Below, piece after piece: positions 1 through 11,211 of a stretch of DNA of 64,000 nucleotides. A program made the translations under genes and the position numbers. The DNA lies in NCBI GenBank assembly GCA_963682055.1, contig OY821745.1, positions 27,835,342-27,899,341 on the forward strand, given 5' to 3'. The notes under the pieces are model-generated. The model saw nothing but the letters and a program-made list of their open reading frames with translations. It did no database searches and was not told the DNA's origin. Within the stretch, counting starts at the first letter, position 1, and each line of letters begins with the position of its first letter. Origin of the DNA: Primula veris. Its lineage: Eukaryota > Streptophyta > Magnoliopsida > Ericales > Primulaceae.

Positions 1-424
1 CGCAATCAGCAAACTACATTACAGGTTGGAGCGGGCTAGGTTGAAATTTTTTTGAAACTAAATCCACCCCAACACGTATGGGTTGGATTACGGGTTATGT
101 TTGTGGAGTTTTTTCCCACCCCTATCTCAATGATAGAGATTGACTCAATTAGTCGTTTTTTTTTTATAACTTTGAACTGATTTCACCTTACTTTCTTACT
201 GCCGAATAATCAATATTTATTTGGACTCATATCTTATTATTTACTACTTCGTATCTTATAAATAGACCACTTTGTGTGGATTTGGTATTTTAGTATTTTG
301 GTCGTACGGTTACCATACCATATATGGCATGCGTTTTGTTCATACCATCATTATTGAACGACATTTGCGGTATACCGTAGTTTGGCTATACCGTATCTTC
401 GGTACGGTAATGACACTTTACATT
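1..424 (+). repeat. Outer part of a duplicated repeat
   Basis: This stretch is a diverged direct copy of about 26281-26700, including the blocks around 'cagcaaactacattac' and 'actgccgaataatcaata'. The first ~120 bp resemble the end of a plant hAT-type MITE (repeated 'gggttgg' words). The stretch at 280-410 holds repeated 'ataccgta' and 'ggtacggtaatg' words. The repeat runs off the left edge of the window. No gene is visible here. Confidence 0.6.
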
Positions 425-2190
425 AACAACATAAAACAACACGGTAAAAAGGTAGGGATTAGAATCACAAAAGGCACAAAAAGCACAAAAAGTATTAATA
501 AAGAAAATGTCAATTGTAGCACACAAAGCAATAAGGCATACTGAATGAGAACCTGTTTATTTAAGGCTATTTAATTATTATTTTTTATCCATTTAATATT
601 TTTAAAATCGTTTTCTTACTTAATTAAATAAATGCTCTATGGTTTATGTTAGCAGGCCGAGCCCATAAGTGCTAGGATTTCTTCCATTTTGCCTACCATA
701 TCTATTGTTGTAATCTGTACGATTATCAATAAGAATGTCTTTTCTCTAAATCTTCTATTATCTCCCTAAATTGATTAATTCTATTCTATTTTCCTACTTA
801 TTTTTATTATAGAACTCAACAAAATGCGATATAAAATTTTTCAGTAATCAATTCTGACCATGATAAGATGATGACCATGTCTTGCGTTTCATGAAATGAA
901 CATCGACCATGTTTATGTTTTGTAAGATTTTGAATCTTCTCCGACCTACATAAAATTTAAAAGATTGCTATGAGTAAAGAATTAAAAAAGTTGTCGGATT
1001 ATCACTTTATATTTTTGAACTAAATTATCTTGTATAACTCAACCCAATATTTTATAGATCTAATTGTTATTAAACAAATTATGTTGAATTTCCTATTAGT
1101 TAAGTTCCATATAAAAGCCAAACATAGAATGTCAAGTAAAAAAGAATTGATTTCATTAAAATCAGTAAACAGTTTTGGATCCTACTGCATATCTTTAAAC
1201 AATTGACATCATGATAAACAAATAAAGCAATTTAATAAATTTCAATAAGTCAATTGAGTAAATACATACATACACACACATATATGTATATATATACACA
1301 CATTGTACATAGTTTTATGCTCGCAAATGAAAATCCATTTTTGGAATCCCATGTGATGCCTCATTTCCATTTTGTAATTACAATCATGCAATCTAAGTGG
1401 AGCAATTGTATCCAAAATTTTATGATATATTTTGTGAGAAAGATATTAAGAAATATGGACACGGAGAAAATAGATCAATAAGAAACAGATTTGATAATCG
1501 AAAAGATAAGTAAATAACAAGAATATTTTACCAGGAAGTTCATGACTATGAAGCCATATTTAAGAAGAATTATGACAAATGAGCTATTATCGGCGTCGTG
1601 CTGATTAAAACTAGTTGACATTGAGAGTATTACATAATTGAGAAACCCTAAGTCTTATTTATACTAGAATGAACGCAAGTACTGACGCATGGTAAAATTA
1701 GGTCTAAAGATTGAAAACACATTGTTTTTATCGATATTTTCTACACGGGCCGTGTTTTTTTAAAATGGGCTTACTCTATCATTGGCCTTGAATTATTATT
1801 CTTTTGATGTGACAGTTGGCTTTAAAATCTTCTATACTTATACGTTTTTAGTTCTTTTTCAGAAAGTTTAACTAAGTTATACTCATTGGAGAGGGTATAC
1901 ATGTTTTAATATGTTGATGTCGTTGTCTATAATTAAGTGTTCAATTAGCGATTAAGTTGTGATTCAAGTTTATAAAAAACTTCTCTAGATTTTTAATAAT
2001 ACATTCGTTTCACTATTTGAGATATGGCATTGGACCCTTCCCAAATCATGAATCACTTTCGGCATACCGCAGCTTTGGTACGGTAATGGTACAATACATT
2101 TTGTGATTCATGATCCCATCTATATATACATGATATAATTTGTACTAAGTTTTAGTTTTTTTTTTCAACATTTTGCAAACTTTTAAACTA
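425..2190 (+). repeat. Left arm of the foldback element
   Basis: The arm is about 1.77 kb and is the inverted counterpart of the right arm. It contains a (CA/TA)-rich microsatellite at 1262-1305. The inner end contains 'cggtacggtaatgg' near 2075 and a purine-rich stretch near 2190. No open coding region of recognisable type is present. Confidence 0.65.
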
Positions 2191-2694
2191 GGGGAAAAAC
2201 GTAGGCAGGGGGAGTGTGAATCCATATCTGAACAAGGGTGAGAAAGTGCTCCCCTTCTCGGGAGAAAGAAACATTAAAAATATTTTTTTATTAAATTTTA
2301 GTATTTTTTTTTAATAAAAAAGTTAGATAATATATAAAATCAAATGCATATTCTTTACAAACCAACTTTATTTTGTAGTGGAAAATTATCTCTCTACTTG
2401 AAAATAGGTCTCAATTTCAAATCTTGCGACATGCTCGAGTTTTAATATTTTTATTATGAGTTTCTCTTTAATGTTATTATTTATACCATTTTTAATTAAA
2501 AAAAAACTGAAAAGTATTTGTTATTTTCATTACTTGTTAGACTTTGTGACATCTCTAAAATTCTATTTTTTTCATTTTTAAAACTATATTATCAAGTAGA
2601 GAGATAGTTTTCCACTACAACAATAAAGTAGGTTCGTAAAGAATATGCATTTGAGTTTATATAAATAAAATTAACCACCACCACCCGCCCTGCG
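2191..2694. other. Centre of the palindrome with an inner inverted repeat
   Basis: About 0.5 kb separates the arms. Inside it, 2335-2405 and 2583-2655 are a second inverted pair sharing 'aaatgcatattctttac', 'gtggaaaa' and 'atctctctacttga'. No gene is seen. Confidence 0.5.
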
Positions 2695-3241
2695 TTTCTT
2701 GTAGTTCAAAAGTTTGCGAAAATTTGAAAAAAAAAACTAAAACTTAGTATAAAGTATATCATGAATATATAGATAGGATTGTAAATCACAAAATGTACCA
2801 TACTATTACCGTACCGAAAGTGATTCATGATTTGGGACGGGGCCAACGCCGAATCTCAAATAGTGGAAATAATGTTTCCTTAAGAGTCTCGAGAAAAATG
2901 ATCTTAATGTCACAACTGTGTATCATTAAAAGTCTAGAGAAGGATTTTATAAACAATCACTTAATCACTAATTAGCCACTTAGTTAAAGACAACAACATC
3001 AACATATTAAGTCATACCCTCTCCAAATGGGTATAACTTAGTTAAACTTTCTAAAGAAAAAACTATAAACGTATCGATATAGAAGAATTTAGAGCCAGCC
3101 GTCACACCAAAATAATAATTTAAGGCTGAGGATAAAATAAGCATATTTTAACAAAACTCAGCCCAAGGAGAAAGATGGATAAAAACACTGTGTTTTCTAT
3201 CTTTAGACCTAATTTTACCAAGGTACTTGTACTCAATCTTG

Positions 3242-3249
3242 TATAAATA
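3242..3249 (+). promoter_or_regulatory. TATA-box-like motif in the arm, copy 1
   Basis: TATAAATA sits inside the arm and reads outward from the palindrome centre. The same motif recurs at 3929-3936 in the second tandem copy, followed in both by a similar stretch ending in 'gtaatacac'. Calling it a promoter is an inference from motif and position only. Confidence 0.3.
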
Positions 3250-3928
3250 AGGCTTGCGAATTCTCAATTATGTAATACACTTAATTTCAAAACTAGTTTT
3301 AATCACCGCGTCGCCGATAATAGCTCATTTGCCATGATTCTTCGTAAATGGTTTCATAGTCGTGATATTTCTGGTAGGTTATTCTCATTATTTTCTTATC
3401 TTTTCGATTATGAAATCTCTTTCTTATTGATCTATTTCCGATGTGCTCGACTTTATTACAAAGTATATCATGAATATATAAATAGGATCGTGAATCACAA
3501 AATGTACCATACCATTACCGTACCGAAAGTGATTCATGATTTGGGACGGGACCAATGCCGGATCTCAAATAGTGGAAGTAATGTTACATTAAAAGTCTCG
3601 AGAAAAATGATCTTGTATCACCACTGTGCATCATTAAAAGTCTAGAGAAGCATTTTATAAACAATCACTTAATCACTAATTAGCCACTTAATTAAAGAAA
3701 ACGACATCAACATATTAAGTCATACCCTCTCCAATGAGAAAAAACTATAAACGTATCGGTATAGAAGATTTTAGAACCAGTCGTCACACCAAAATAATAA
3801 TTACAGGCCGGGGATAGAATAAGCCTATCTTAACAAAACTTGGCCCAAGGAGAAAGATGGATAAAAACAATGTGTTTTCTATCTTTAGACATAATTTTAT
3901 CACGCGTCGGTACTTGCATTCAATCTTG

Positions 3929-3936
3929 TATAAATA
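3929..3936 (+). promoter_or_regulatory. TATA-box-like motif in the arm, copy 2
   Basis: This is the second TATAAATA within the tandem duplication, in the same context as 3242-3249. It is shared by duplication, so it is not independent evidence of function. Confidence 0.3.
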
Positions 3937-4867
3937 AGCCTAACAAATTCTCAATTATGTAATACACTCAATGTCAAAACTAGTTTTAATCACCGCGTCG
4001 CCGATAATAGCTCATTTGCTATGATTTTTCCTAAATGGTTTCATAGTCGTGATATTTCTGGTAGGTTATTCCCATTATTTTCGATTATGAAATCTCTTTC
4101 TTATTGATCTATTTTCGATGTGCTCGACTTTATTAATGTCTTTCTCAGAAAATATACATAAAAATTTGGATACAAATGCTACTCTTAGATTGCATGATTG
4201 TGATTACAAATTGGAAATGAGGCATTACATGTGATGCCAAAAATGGATTTTCATTTGCGAGCATAAAACTATGTAATATGTGTGCGTGTGTGTGTGTATT
4301 TACTCATTTTAGTGGTTGAAATTCTTTAAATTGCTTGATTTGTTTATCATGATGTCGATTGTTTAAAGATATACACGGGGATTCAAAACTATCTATTGAT
4401 TTTAATGAAAAAAATTCTTTTCGACTTGACATTCTATGTCTCTCCTTTATATGACGCTTAACTAATAGGAAATTCAAGATGATTTGTTTAATAACAATTA
4501 GATCTATAGAATATTGGGTAGAGTTAAACAAGTTGATTTAGTTCAGAAATATAAAAGTCATATTCCGGCAACTTTTTTAATTCTTTACACATATTTATCT
4601 TTTAAATTTTACGTAGGTCGAAGAAGATTGAAAGTACAAAAGAGAAACATGGTCGATATTTATTTCATTTCATGTAACACCAGAGATGGTCATCATCTTA
4701 TTACGGAAAGAATTGATTGCTGAAATTTTCTATATCGCATTTTGTTGAGTTCTGTAGTAGAAATCATAACGAAAATAGAATAGAATTCAACAATTCAGGG
4801 AGATAATTTGGAGAAAAAAGATTACTATTCTTAGTGATAATAGTGGAGATTACAATACGATAATTTT

Positions 4868-5530
4868 ATGTCCAGTCCACTTTTTGATCTTTTATTAAAC
4901 CGAGGTCAAAAAAAAAGAACTTATTTAAGTTTAAGTCCGAAATATAAAAACAAATAAAAATATAAAAAGATAAAACATTAAAAAACTTAAAAATTTCAAA
5001 ACTTATAAAAAATAATTCAGCAAAAATGCATACATGCACAAACGGAAAAGTGCATACACAGTCCAGAAAAGTGCATACTCAATATCGAAAAATACATACA
5101 CAATACAGAAAAGTGCATAGACAATCAAAAAATTTGCATATACAATCAAAAAAGTGCATATACAAAATAAAGAAAGTGTATACATAATCCATAAATTACA
5201 TATAAAATTGCGCAAAATGCATACATAACACGAAAAAGTGCATACAAAAAATCAAAAAAGTGCATATACAATTCAGAAAAGTGTATACACAATAATTTTT
5301 TGGATTTTTTTAAATTTTTTGGATCTTATAAATAAAAATTGCATTTTTTTTAATTTTTTTGATTTTTTGAATTTTTTTTAATTTTTTGAATTTTTTTTAA
5401 TTTTTTGAATTTTTTTTAATTTTTTAATTTTTTTTTGAATTTTTAGGTTTATTTATTGGGCCGGACTGGAACTTAAATAAGTTTAAACACCGGACTTAAA
5501 CTTAAATAAGTCCAGTTTTATGGACCTATC
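4868..5530. mobile_element. Inserted inverted-end unit carrying a ~20 bp minisatellite
   Basis: The stretch is absent from the left arm and from the arm copies at 26.9 and 47.5 kb, so it is an insertion. Its ends carry inverted words: 'acttatttaagtttaagtcc' near 4919 and 'ggacttaaacttaaataagt' near 5493. The interior (about 5020-5295) is a degenerate repeat of roughly 20 bp built on 'aaaagtgcatacacaat', followed by a T-rich tract with a ~19 bp period (5295-5450). The element class is unknown. Confidence 0.5.
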
Positions 5531-5849
5531 GACAATTATTTCATTATAATAATATATATAATAGGCAAAAGGGAAGAAACCCTAGCACTAATGGGCTCGG
5601 CCTGTCAAATAAACCATAGAGCCTTTATTTAATTAAATAAGAAAAATAATTTAAAATTATTAAATAGATAACAAAATAATAATTAAATAGCCTTAAATCA
5701 AAGGGTTCTCATTCAATTTGTCTTGTTGCTTTGTATGTTATAGTTTGATATTTTCTTTATTAATACTTTTTGTGATTTATGATCCGTACCTTTTTACGTT
5801 GTTGTTTTATGTACTGCACATTACATACCTTGTGTTTTGAAAGAAGAAA

Positions 5850-6680
5850 TAAAAACCGGTATGTGTTGTGTTTAGGGTTTTGAGTTTACAAGATATTGAT
5901 ACAAGGAGTGAATTATGAATAGATAGGATTGCAAGATCAAATATTAATTGGGTTTGTATGTACGTATATATAGCTTATAAAGGGTTGGTTGGAACTTGGA
6001 AGAAAGAGGCAAGGAAGGAAGAGGGAAAGTATTATAGGTTTCCGTCACCAAGTTGCTCGGCCTTGTCATATCACGAGTTCACGACACTACGATTCTAAAG
6101 TTATGGAAAAAGGAAAAACCTCCCCCACACACATTGTTGCACATAAAAGAAAATTCCATATAATTACATAATTTATAAATTGACGAGTAATGTCATGTCC
6201 TATTATTTAAATTTTTATCGTTTTGTTATGTAGCTGTACGCTCATACCCAGATCTCTGCATCATAGGTTGCAGGCAATTGCCTGGAATATATTATTTCTC
6301 AATAATACGTATTTCTAATAGAGAATATACATATGTCCGAACCCTTAGTCAATCACAAGTTCACAACCTTTTTGCTTTGTAATTCAGACCAATATACACG
6401 TGTACTTAATTTGAATTAGTTGACTTGGGGAATTACACCCTATTTACCCACAGCCACTAAATATTAGATAATATAACTTGACCATTTCATAGAATTTGGT
6501 CTTTTTATACCTTTGGATATCTTAGTCATTCCCATGTCCGACTATTTCATTATTTCGTCACATCATTCTACGTCACTAAATGTCCTCATGCTACCATACT
6601 AATTTCAACAGCTGAAATATACATTGCATGCCTTACTTTCAAAATTCAGTCATGCTTTTTTTGTTAGGTCTCAGTTATAA
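5850..6680. repeat. Duplicated 5' flank related to 14310-15260
   Basis: Blocks such as 'atacaaggagtgaat', 'aagaggcaag', 'ttataggttt' and 'tgaccatttca.agaatttgg' recur in the same order and orientation at 14.3-15.3 kb. There they lie upstream of the minus-strand C2-domain pseudogene. So this looks like a second copy of that promoter region. Its gene body would lie below 5850, where the foldback arm now sits. A short open frame at 5989-6171 looks like chance. Confidence 0.6.
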
Positions 6681-6809
6681 CTCAGAATGGTAACTAAACC
6701 ATGCTATGGAATAACAAGTATGTCACATTGTCACTCAGTCTAGTATTAATATTTTTCAATATTACAATGATAAAACTTGATAACTTGTAACAAATGACTC
6801 CCTCACGAG

Positions 6810-6935
6810 TAGGGCTGCAAATAAGCCGAGCCTGGCTCGGGTGCTCAAACGCTTGTTCAGACTCGCCTCGGGCTCATGAAGAGCCTGAATAAACGAGTTC
6901 AAGCTCGTCTCGTGAGTTATTTGAAAAGTTCGGGA
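6810..6935. mobile_element. hAT-type MITE fragment (weak)
   Basis: 'agggctgcaaataagccgag' followed by repeated 'gctcg' words is a pattern I associate with non-autonomous hAT elements in plants. No opposite end or target duplication was found. Confidence 0.3.
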
Positions 6936-7409
6936 TCGTGATCATAATATTTCAGCCAGCTTCTGCATAATAACAAAAATATGTTTCTTCGTTCAGCCAC
7001 TAGTTGAGAACTTATACCCAATCTGCAGTCCCTGGTGATTACTCGGGACATGGCTATCTATGTCCATCCTTATCGTCTATAATGTACGTATGCAACACTT
7101 TTTCACCTCCCTAAGATCCCAAATCTAGGCAGCCAGATTCTAGTGACCATGGTCGGAAGAATATGGCATCTATAACACTCATTGTTGTCATATCCTAAAA
7201 TTGTTAATCAATTTTAAAACGCATCATTCAGCATTACCTAAAACCATGTAGAAAGAATTGATTTTAAAGTGTAAACATATTATATGCTTAGGTTGGTTAT
7301 CTTGATAATGTTATCTTTGTGCATTTAACAGAAACTTTTGTTATGAAGCTAATGTATAGCATATATAACTTTCTTGCCTAATTTCACATATATAACAGAT
7401 GCATATATA
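6936..7409. other. Intergenic, nothing recognised
   Basis: AT-rich single-copy-looking sequence. I see no open frame of note, no repeat and no RNA gene. Confidence 0.5.
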
Positions 7410-7624
7410 GGGTCCGTTTGACAACAAATTTTTTTACTTGATTTTTGTATTTTAAATTTTAAAAATTTGTGGATGTTTGGCAATTATTCATTTTCTAAAA
7501 ATCTGATTTTTATGCTGAAAAATCTAAAAAATTCAGATTTTTAAAATCCACATTTTCAGTAGATTATTAAAACAGATTTTTAAAATCTGATTTTCGACCA
7601 AAAAATATGTTACCAAACATACCC
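7410..7624. mobile_element. Small TIR element (MITE)
   Basis: The left end 'gggtccgtttgacaac' and the complement of the right end, 'gggtatgtttggtaac', are imperfect terminal inverted repeats about 215 bp apart. The interior is very AT-rich with several 'cagatttttaaaatc' palindromes. A related degraded stretch lies at about 14845-15000. No clear target duplication. Confidence 0.45.
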
Positions 7625-8028
7625 ATAATGTAAATGATTAGGTTTCTGGGTTTGAGCTTTGTATTGCAAAAACACAGCGGTTGGTATCTGGCGGTCCTTT
7701 CCCATACACACGCATGTCGTAGTTTATTTTTGTAAGCCCCTTTTCGCTATAAAATTAAGGAATTGTCCAGTTTGTCGTAAATAGTGTTTGGACATCAATA
7801 AAGAGCATGCGGTTAATTTTAAAGAGCTCCCTGGTTTTAAGTACAGACATGTTGTTAGAGATGTTTTTTTTTATCTTTGTAGGCGGGAAGGAATTTTTGA
7901 TAAAAAAATAAGCACACCAACAAGAGGGTCGATTGACACTCAGGCCCGGCCGATATTTTAATTTACGGGTGGACAGGAGACAAACATAAATCTGTGGATT
8001 TGACAGAGCTTATCCACTAGTGTCATTG
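7625..8028. other. Intergenic, nothing recognised
   Basis: No coding signal or repeat is recognised between the MITE and the pseudogene fragment that follows. Confidence 0.4.
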
Positions 8029-8290
8029 ATGAGTGAGGTTTTCCCTTTGAGACATGCTGCCCTCAAGATTGCATCGGTTAAAGTGGCTAACCATAACAAA
8101 GCATGCATCGATAATCAACATGCTTTTGTACCATTCGCTTTTGGTACTTTTGGTTTTGTAGCACCCGAAGCTGTGGAGCTTTTTAGTAGAGTTTAAAGAG
8201 TCATACATAATAATGTCATGACTTCTAAGTTTATGAATATAGTGTTAGACTGGGTTTTGCAACTTAAAGATGTTGCCCACTTACTGTATA
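8029..8290 (+). pseudogene. Degraded fragment of a plant repeat-associated protein
   Basis: On the plus strand the frame from ATG 8029 contains 'ACIDNQHAFVPFAFGTFGF', followed by an 'APEAVELF' segment. It then meets an in-frame TAA and continues with 'RVIHNNVMTSKFMNIV'. I recognise this as the conserved core of a protein fragment often found in plant repeat annotations, where it is variously labelled auxilin-like or reverse-transcriptase-like. I cannot assign a function. One stop and drift at the 3' side mark it as dead. An antisense frame over 8023-8208 is a shadow. Confidence 0.45.
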
Positions 8291-8700
8291 ATCTTTTCAT
8301 TATGTTAATAAAAATTAATTGTCAAAATAATAATAATAATAATAAATTAAACAAGCTACCTCTATGGATAATAGTATCAGAAGATCACACGTATGAATGC
8401 ACCTTTTTTTTTTATAGAATTGGGAAAAAAAACTAGTACAGTAATTTCATTTATAAGAATTTGAGACAACTTGTAAACATATATAAATGTAACAATGAAG
8501 AAATTAGACAATGAATTGCAATACAATGTAGCCTAACAGAAAATATCATGTGTATATATGTACAATATGTTCAAATAAGATTTAACGAATAAAAGTTTTG
8601 CAATCTTAATAAATTCATGAATGATGACCAAGTCATCTACTCCTGATCAATAGTAATTATACACAATTTCTTAATTCAAGCACAGAATGTATCAATATAC
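8291..8700. other. AT-rich spacer with (AAT)n
   Basis: Contains an (AAT)n microsatellite at about 8327-8345 and AT-rich single-copy-looking DNA. Part of it may be the 3' flank of the minus-strand C2-domain pseudogene that starts at 8704. Confidence 0.4.
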
Positions 8701-9134
8701 TCCTCAATACGCGGACGAAACGGCGATTCCGTTCGATGCTCCCAACCACGGCCTAGAGTAATTGGTAGCACCACCACCAGGCGGGACCACTGCTCTTACA
8801 GAAATATTTACAATCCCGTTAGCCTCTCCCCTAGAGTCCCATAACCAATAACTCAAGAAGTGAAGGTAATCTTCCTGAAGATACCCTCCAACAAAGTCAC
8901 TCTTCGAAATATTCGCCGTTCCAATAACTTTGTCATCGGAACAACGACCTCTACTATCAGCGACCTTATAGGCTTGTCGACGGAAAGCCTCTGGTTCCAT
9001 TATGGGTAAGAACCACCTAACAAGTCGGGTTTTGTGGCGGCACAAGCGCAGCCAGAATCAGTACGGACTGTGACGAAAGGGCCCTTCTTTCTTGGGACGT
9101 ATGGCGAAGGTTAATGGTTAAGGATTCAGCCGAT

Positions 9135-9139
9135 ATTAC
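9135..9139. repeat. Target-site duplication ATTAC, left copy
   Basis: ATTAC directly precedes the 5' LTR and is repeated exactly at 14297-14301 after the 3' LTR. This sets the copia element boundaries to the base. Confidence 0.85.
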
Positions 9140-9371
9140 TATTGAATATATTGTAGTTCACAATAGTATTTTGTCATGTTTACTAGAACAGATACTTGAT
9201 TGCAATATTCTGCAAACTATAGGGACTTATGTGTAAGAAACGGTTACTACAGTTAACACTGTATATAACCTGTACTGCGAACTCATTTGAAAGTTAATTG
9301 AAGAATAGAGATTCATTTCATTTTCTTGATTTTCTCTCTCTACAAATGGGTCTACATTTATGATTCTATCA
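9140..9371 (+). repeat. 5' LTR of copia A
   Basis: Starts 'tattgaatatattgtagttc' and ends 'ttatgattctatca'. Same length and nearly same sequence as 14065-14296. The start dinucleotide is TA, not the usual TG; the end is CA. Confidence 0.92.
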
Positions 9372-9383
9372 TGGTATCAGAGC
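9372..9383 (+). promoter_or_regulatory. Primer-binding site for initiator Met tRNA
   Basis: TGGTATCAGAGC starts immediately after the 5' LTR. It is the standard complement of the 3' end of plant initiator methionine tRNA used by many copia elements. Confidence 0.9.
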
Positions 9384-9737
9384 AAGATTGCTCTTTATCA
9401 GCTGCTTATTTGAGTTACATTTGATCTTCTTTTATAATTGGTTTGTTTCTTAAACTCTTAATCTTTCGATTGAGTTTTTTTTATATAATATTTTGCAAAA
9501 ATTAGAAGTTCTCTCATGATATCGAGGCTTATTTTGATACAAAATAGACAGATTAGGGTTCTTCATCGCAATTATTGAAAGATTTGGGTGTTTTTCTGGT
9601 ATATTTTGATATTCAGATATTGAATATATTGTAGATTGAGCAATTAGGGTTTCTCTTCGAATTTTTTGGGAGAAATTAGGGTTTATCTTTGCGTATTGTG
9701 GGAATATCAATTGAAACTACATTAATTTACATATAAA

Positions 9738-10774
9738 ATGAGTGATAATTCTGCTTCTTTAGCGATGAACACCAACTCAAGCTTATACATGGATATTACT
9801 TGTACTCCTTATTTTATTGGACCTGGTGAATGGTACTAATTACCATACTTGGAGGAGGGGAATGGAGATTATTCTGGGAGCTAAGTACAAGATTGGTTTT
9901 GTTAATGGTTTCTCCACCTACTAATGCACCAACACTGGGTTAGGTGTAATTTGATAGTCCAATCTTGGATTATTAATTCAGTTTCTAATGATATTGGACA
10001 GTCCATTCTCTATATTGATACAACTAATAAGATGTGGAAATTACTTGAAACTAGATTTTCACAAGGGAATGTGGTTAGGGTTTTTGAGATCCAACAGAAT
10101 TTATATTCTAATAATCAAGGAACAAAGAGTGTTTCTGATTTCTTTATGAAACTAGAGACTATCTGGAATGATCTTGGCCTAGCATGTCCTATACGTGCAT
10201 GCACTTGCTTTGTTATTAATGATTGTACTTGCAATTTTCTGGAAAGAATTTATGAAAGGGAAAATAAGTTCTTCAGAATGCTATTTCTTATGGGGTTAAA
10301 TGATTCTTATTCTGGGGTAAGGGACATATATTAATGATGAAACCTGTTCCTCCTATCAATGAGGTGTTAAATCTAATTATTCAAGAATAAAGGCAAAGGA
10401 ACCTGAGTAATAGTAATGCAAGAGAAATGAATGAAAATGTGGCATTTGCTGTTCCAAATTATTCTGGGGAAAAGTCTATGGCTCAGTCTGGTGGTTATAA
10501 CTTTGGTAGACCTAAAAATTTGATGAAATGCTCACATTGTGGGGGAACAAAGCATACTAAAGAAAAGTGCTGGAAATTGCATGGTTATTCACCAAATTGG
10601 AAACCTAGGATTGGTAATACTGGTCCATTTGCTCATCAAGTCTCTACTCCTGTTGCTCCAGTTGTTGAGCATTCTAAACTATTTACTCAAGAGCAATTTC
10701 AGCATCTATGCTTCAGTCACAGAATTTGGCTTCTTCTTCTTCACAAAGTGGTTCATCAGCCTCCTCAAACTTGA
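9738..10774 (+). pseudogene. gag of copia A, broken
   Basis: The frame opens at ATG 9738 and has the usual N-terminal 'YFIGPGE' before a TAA near 9837. Frameshifts follow. From about 9924 the retrotransposon gag domain is readable, with 'MWKLLETRFSQGN' and 'VSDFFMKLETIWNDL'. After another frameshift a CCHC zinc knuckle is intact at about 10530-10575: C-x2-C-x4-H-x4-C in 'CSHCGGTKHTKEKC'. Gag packages element RNA into virus-like particles. Several breaks make this copy non-functional. Confidence 0.85.
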
Positions 10775-11178
10775 CATATACATGGCTTGCTGGTAACATC
10801 TCTAAAAGTGACACTTATATAGCTTTAAATGCTACAACTAATGATTATTCTAAAGACTATTGTTCCTCTTGTTTAGTTGATACTGGTGCAAATGAGCACA
10901 TGGTACGATCTACTTCTTATTTAACTACCATTACTAGTGTAGTGCAATCTTCAATAGGACTACCAAATGGGAATTCAGCCTATATCACACACATTGGGAC
11001 AGTAAAATTTGTTTCAGGATTAACCCTAACAAATGTTCTTTGTGTACCTAGCTTTGGATTCAATATCATCTCTGCTAGTAGATTGACCAAAGATCTAAAT
11101 TGTTGTTTAATGTGTTATGCTTCACATTGTGTTATTCAGGACCTAACTTCTTGGAAAATGATTGGGATGGCAACATAA
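10775..11178 (+). pseudogene. Aspartic protease region of copia A
   Basis: The catalytic motif D-T-G-A is at 10879-10890 in the context 'CLVDTGANEHM'. This is followed by the 'GTVKF' and 'LTNVLCVPSFGFNIISASRL' segments usual for copia proteases. The frame overlaps the gag end in another frame and stops at TAA 11176. The enzyme would cut the Gag-Pol polyprotein. Confidence 0.85.
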
Positions 11179-11211
11179 TATAGGGGACTCTATTTCTTAA
11201 ATAATACATCA

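Larger units (their letters stand above)
2745..4110 (+). repeat. Tandem duplication inside the right arm (2 copies)
   Basis: Two adjacent copies share 'gaatatata.ataggat', 'gtaccgaaagtgattcatg', the TATAAATA segment and 'caccgcgtcgccgataat'. The copies differ by scattered substitutions and small indels, so the duplication is not very recent. The left arm has a single copy, so the event followed formation of the palindrome. Confidence 0.75.
425..5822. mobile_element. Foldback / Mutator-like element with long inverted arms
   Basis: The stretch 425-2190 is repeated in inverted orientation in 2695-5822, for example 'catagaatgtcaagt' near 1121 against its complement near 4425. The arms meet at a short centre with its own smaller inverted repeat. 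No transposase is present, so this would be a non-autonomous element. Long arms with promoter-like motifs are known from Mutator-like and foldback elements. I could not define a clean target-site duplication, so the superfamily is an inference. Diverged partial copies of one arm occur at 26.4-27.7 kb and 47.3-48.7 kb. Confidence 0.65.
2695..5822 (-). repeat. Right arm of the foldback element, internally duplicated and interrupted
   Basis: This is the inverted copy of 425-2190, but longer for two reasons. A ~700 bp segment is present twice in tandem (about 2745-3440 and 3457-4110). A separate minisatellite unit has inserted at about 4868-5530. Homology to the left arm stops near 5815, where sequence related to the C2-gene flank begins. 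Confidence 0.65.

Noticed and set aside
2745..4110. Endogenous pararetrovirus or LTR from the TATAAATA context
   Set aside because: No movement protein, coat or reverse transcriptase is nearby and the context is a palindromic element arm.
5020..5295. CRISPR-like array of ~20 bp repeats
   Set aside because: Units are degenerate and contiguous with no unique spacers; it is a minisatellite in plant DNA.
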